NCBI GenBank assembly: GCA_035572335.1
Contig: DATNAW010000078.1
Span: forward strand, 1-13,893
DNA: 13,893 nucleotides
DNA from: 66-474 sp035572335
GTDB taxonomy: Bacteria; Pseudomonadota; Gammaproteobacteria; Xanthomonadales; Rhodanobacteraceae
Direction: 5' to 3'
The position numbers were made by a program, and so were the translations under genes. Numbering within the stretch: the first letter of the stretch is position 1; every line of letters begins with the position of its first letter. Shown piece after piece: positions 12,122 through 13,893 of the stretch. The notes under the pieces were generated by a model. That model was not told the origin of the DNA. It was given only the letters and a program-made list of their open reading frames with translations, and searched no databases.

Positions 12122-13893
12122 ATGAGCCAACGCATCCTCACCGCCGTCGCGGCACTCGTCTTGTCCGCCCCCGTGGCACTCGCCGCACCGCCGCCTTCCG
12201 CGAAGCCCGACCTGCGTCCGGACAACGCGCCCGTGCCGCCGCCTGCGTGGGTGGTGCAGAGCAACCGCTACGCGCAGGTGCTTCTGAAGCCGATGGCCGA
12301 ATTCAATCCGGAATTCGCCTCGCAATTCGGCCTGCCGGGTTACGACGACAAGGTCGTCGACTTGAAGCCGAACGTGGACGTGCGTTCGCGCGAAGCCTTG
12401 ACCCAGGCGCGCGACACGCTGAAGGCGGACCTTGCGAAGACCACCGATGCAAACGTCCGCGAAGACCTCGAGATCATGATCGACGCGGCCGGCCGCTTCA
12501 TCGAAAGCAGCAAGCTGCAGGACCAGTACATCCTGCCGTACACCGACGTCGGCCAGACGATCTTCCAGGGTGAATTCGTCCTGTTGCAGGACCAGGTCGC
12601 ACCCGCGCGCCGGCCACACGCGCTGGCGCGGCTGAAGTGCTATGTCGGCATGGCGCCCGGCTGCACGCCGGTCACGAAAGAGGCCGAGGCCCTGTTCGAC
12701 GCCAAGGCCGGCAACAAGAAACTGCTGGGTCCGTACAAGGCCGAGGTGGAACAGAACCTTGCCAACACCGCACGCTACGTCGATGGCATCCGCAAGCTGT
12801 ATGCAAAATACAAGATCGAGGGCGCCGGCCCCACGCTGGATGCACTGCAGAAGCAGCTGGACGACTACAGCGCATGGGTGAAATCCACCGTGCTGCCGCG
12901 TGCGCGCAGCGACGCGCGCCTGCCCGAGCCGATCTACGCCGACAACCTGAAGAACGTCGGCATCGACATCCCGCCCCAGGAACTGATCAAGCAGGCCGAG
13001 CAGTCCTTCATGGGAATCCAGTCGGAGATGCAGACGCTGGCGCCGTACGTCGCCAAGGCCGAAGGCTTCGCGCCGACGACCGATTACCGCGCCGTCATCA
13101 AGGACCTGAAGAAGCAGCAGCTCGACCGCAACAACATCGAACCGTACTACCAGACGGTGATCGACAAGATCGAGGCGATCATCCGCGCCCAGCACATCGT
13201 CACGCTGCCCAGGCGCAAGATGATCATGCGCCTCGCGTCGGAAGCCGAGAGCGCCGCGCAACCCGCGCCGCACATGGACCCGCCGCCGCTGATCAACAAC
13301 CACGGCGAGCGCGGCAGTTTCGTGCTGCCGCTCGGCAATCCGCCGTCGGGCAACGGCAAGAACGAGGCCTATGACGACTTCACCTGCAAGGCCTGCGCGT
13401 GGACGCTGACCGCGCATGAAGGCCGGCCGGGCCACGAGTTGCAATTCTCGGCGATGGTCGAGCACGGCGTGTCGCTGGCGCGCTCGCTGTTCGCGTTCAA
13501 CAGCGTCAACGTGGAAGGCTGGGCGTTGTACGCGGAATGGATGATGGTGCCGTACGAACCCGCGGGCGGACAGATGGTCGCGCTGCAACTGCGCCTGCTG
13601 CGCGCCGCGCGCGCATTCCTCGATCCGATGTTGAACCTGGGATTGATCGACCGCCAGCGCGCGCACGACATCCTGGTCAACGATGTCGGCATCTCCGAAG
13701 CCTTCGCGCGCGAGGAACTGGACCGCTTCATGTTCCGCTCGCCGGGCCAGGCCACCGCGTACTTCTACGGCTACTCGCGCATCCTGCAGTTGCGCGCGCA
13801 CACCGAGATCGCGCTGGGCAGCAAGTTCGACCTGCAGCAGTTCAATGATTTCATCCTGTCGCAGGGATTGCTGCCGCCGGATCAATTGGCGGA
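12122..13893 (+). CDS. Secreted DUF885-family putative metallopeptidase (3' end cut by window edge)
   Basis: About 590 residues are present with no stop before the window ends; family members are usually around 580-620 residues, so little is missing. The N-terminus MSQRILTAVAALVLSAPVAL is a Sec signal with an ALA cleavage site near residue 22, followed by a proline-rich linker, so the protein is periplasmic or secreted. The DUF885 hallmarks are LTAHEGRPGHELQFSAM with HEGRPGHE at 432-439 (an HExxxGH-like metal site), NVEGWALYAEWM (463-474, acidic Glu465 and Glu472) and the C-terminal SPGQATAYFYGYSRILQLR. By analogy these form a zinc peptidase site, but few members have been characterised and the substrate is unknown. 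Here the residue after PGH is Glu, where many relatives have His. A 633-codon open frame lies antisense over it and is treated as a composition artefact. Confidence 0.9.
   Translation, partial: MSQRILTAVAALVLSAPVALAAPPPSAKPDLRPDNAPVPPPAWVVQSNRYAQVLLKPMAEFNPEFASQFGLPGYDDKVVDLKPNVDVRSREALTQARDTLKADLAKTTDANVREDLEIMIDAAGRFIESSKLQDQYILPYTDVGQTIFQGEFVLLQDQVAPARRPHALARLKCYVGMAPGCTPVTKEAEALFDAKAGNKKLLGPYKAEVEQNLANTARYVDGIRKLYAKYKIEGAGPTLDALQKQLDDYSAWVKSTVLPRARSDARLPEPIYADNLKNVGIDIPPQELIKQAEQSFMGIQSEMQTLAPYVAKAEGFAPTTDYRAVIKDLKKQQLDRNNIEPYYQTVIDKIEAIIRAQHIVTLPRRKMIMRLASEAESAAQPAPHMDPPPLINNHGERGSFVLPLGNPPSGNGKNEAYDDFTCKACAWTLTAHEGRPGHELQFSAMVEHGVSLARSLFAFNSVNVEGWALYAEWMMVPYEPAGGQMVALQLRLLRAARAFLDPMLNLGLIDRQRAHDILVNDVGISEAFAREELDRFMFRSPGQATAYFYGYSRILQLRAHTEIALGSKFDLQQFNDFILSQGLLPPDQLA

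Noticed and set aside
11984..13885. 633-codon open frame antisense to the DUF885 gene
   Set aside because: The plus-strand frame has a ribosome site, signal peptide and family motifs. The minus-strand frame is the mirror of GC-rich codons, with no recognisable domain.
1..13893. Mobile element, phage, defence island or CRISPR array
   Set aside because: No transposase, integrase, phage structural or restriction genes, no regularly spaced repeats, and the tRNA-Thr 3' end is followed by an ordinary gene with no duplicated attachment site seen.

Overview
The window reads as ordinary chromosome of a high-GC gammaproteobacterium, most likely Xanthomonadales (Lysobacterales) and perhaps Rhodanobacteraceae. 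This rests on GC-rich third codon positions, the gene order birA-coaX-SPOR-tRNA-Thr, a CoaX whose motifs deviate as I remember them doing in Xanthomonas, and a PepSY-PhoP-PhoQ cluster. The taxonomy is inference. No transposase, integrase, phage gene, CRISPR array or restriction system is visible.

Layout, left half, all on the minus strand when read from right to left. birA (biotin ligase/repressor, 5559-6596) overlaps coaX (type III pantothenate kinase, 4771-5562) by 4 bases, and coaX is followed after 5 bases by a membrane-anchored SPOR-domain protein (4115-4765). Then come tRNA-Thr(UGU) (3993-4068), a stand-alone Hpt phosphotransfer protein (3619-3960), an arginase (2629-3552), a non-coding stretch of about 300 bases, a membrane-anchored PAS-PAS-PAS-GGDEF diguanylate cyclase (516-2321) and the N-terminal third or less of aspS (1-440, cut by the window edge).

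Right half. A small secreted Ala/Ser/Pro-rich protein of unknown function (6617-7003, plus) diverges from birA across only 20 bases and converges on a two-component system. That system is transcribed on the minus strand in the order PepSY-domain periplasmic protein (9220-9540), PhoP-like regulator (8528-9220) and PhoQ-like sensor kinase (7023-8429). Upstream of it lies dusA (9639-10634, minus). A DUF4163/DUF3298-type lipoprotein (10728-11585, plus) diverges from dusA and meets a GFA-family zinc protein (11590-11994, minus) tail to tail with a 4-base gap. The right edge holds a secreted DUF885-family putative metallopeptidase (12122 to the edge, plus).

Functionally the window mixes housekeeping (AspRS, BirA, CoaX, DusA, tRNA-Thr) with signalling (c-di-GMP synthesis, an orphan Hpt, PhoPQ with a likely PepSY modulator) and envelope proteins. 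I found no convincing novel multi-gene system. The points that most merit a second look are a PhoP-box-like direct repeat upstream of the PepSY-phoP-phoQ cluster, a perfect hairpin just before phoQ, the unknown secreted protein next to birA, and the orphan Hpt behind the tRNA gene.
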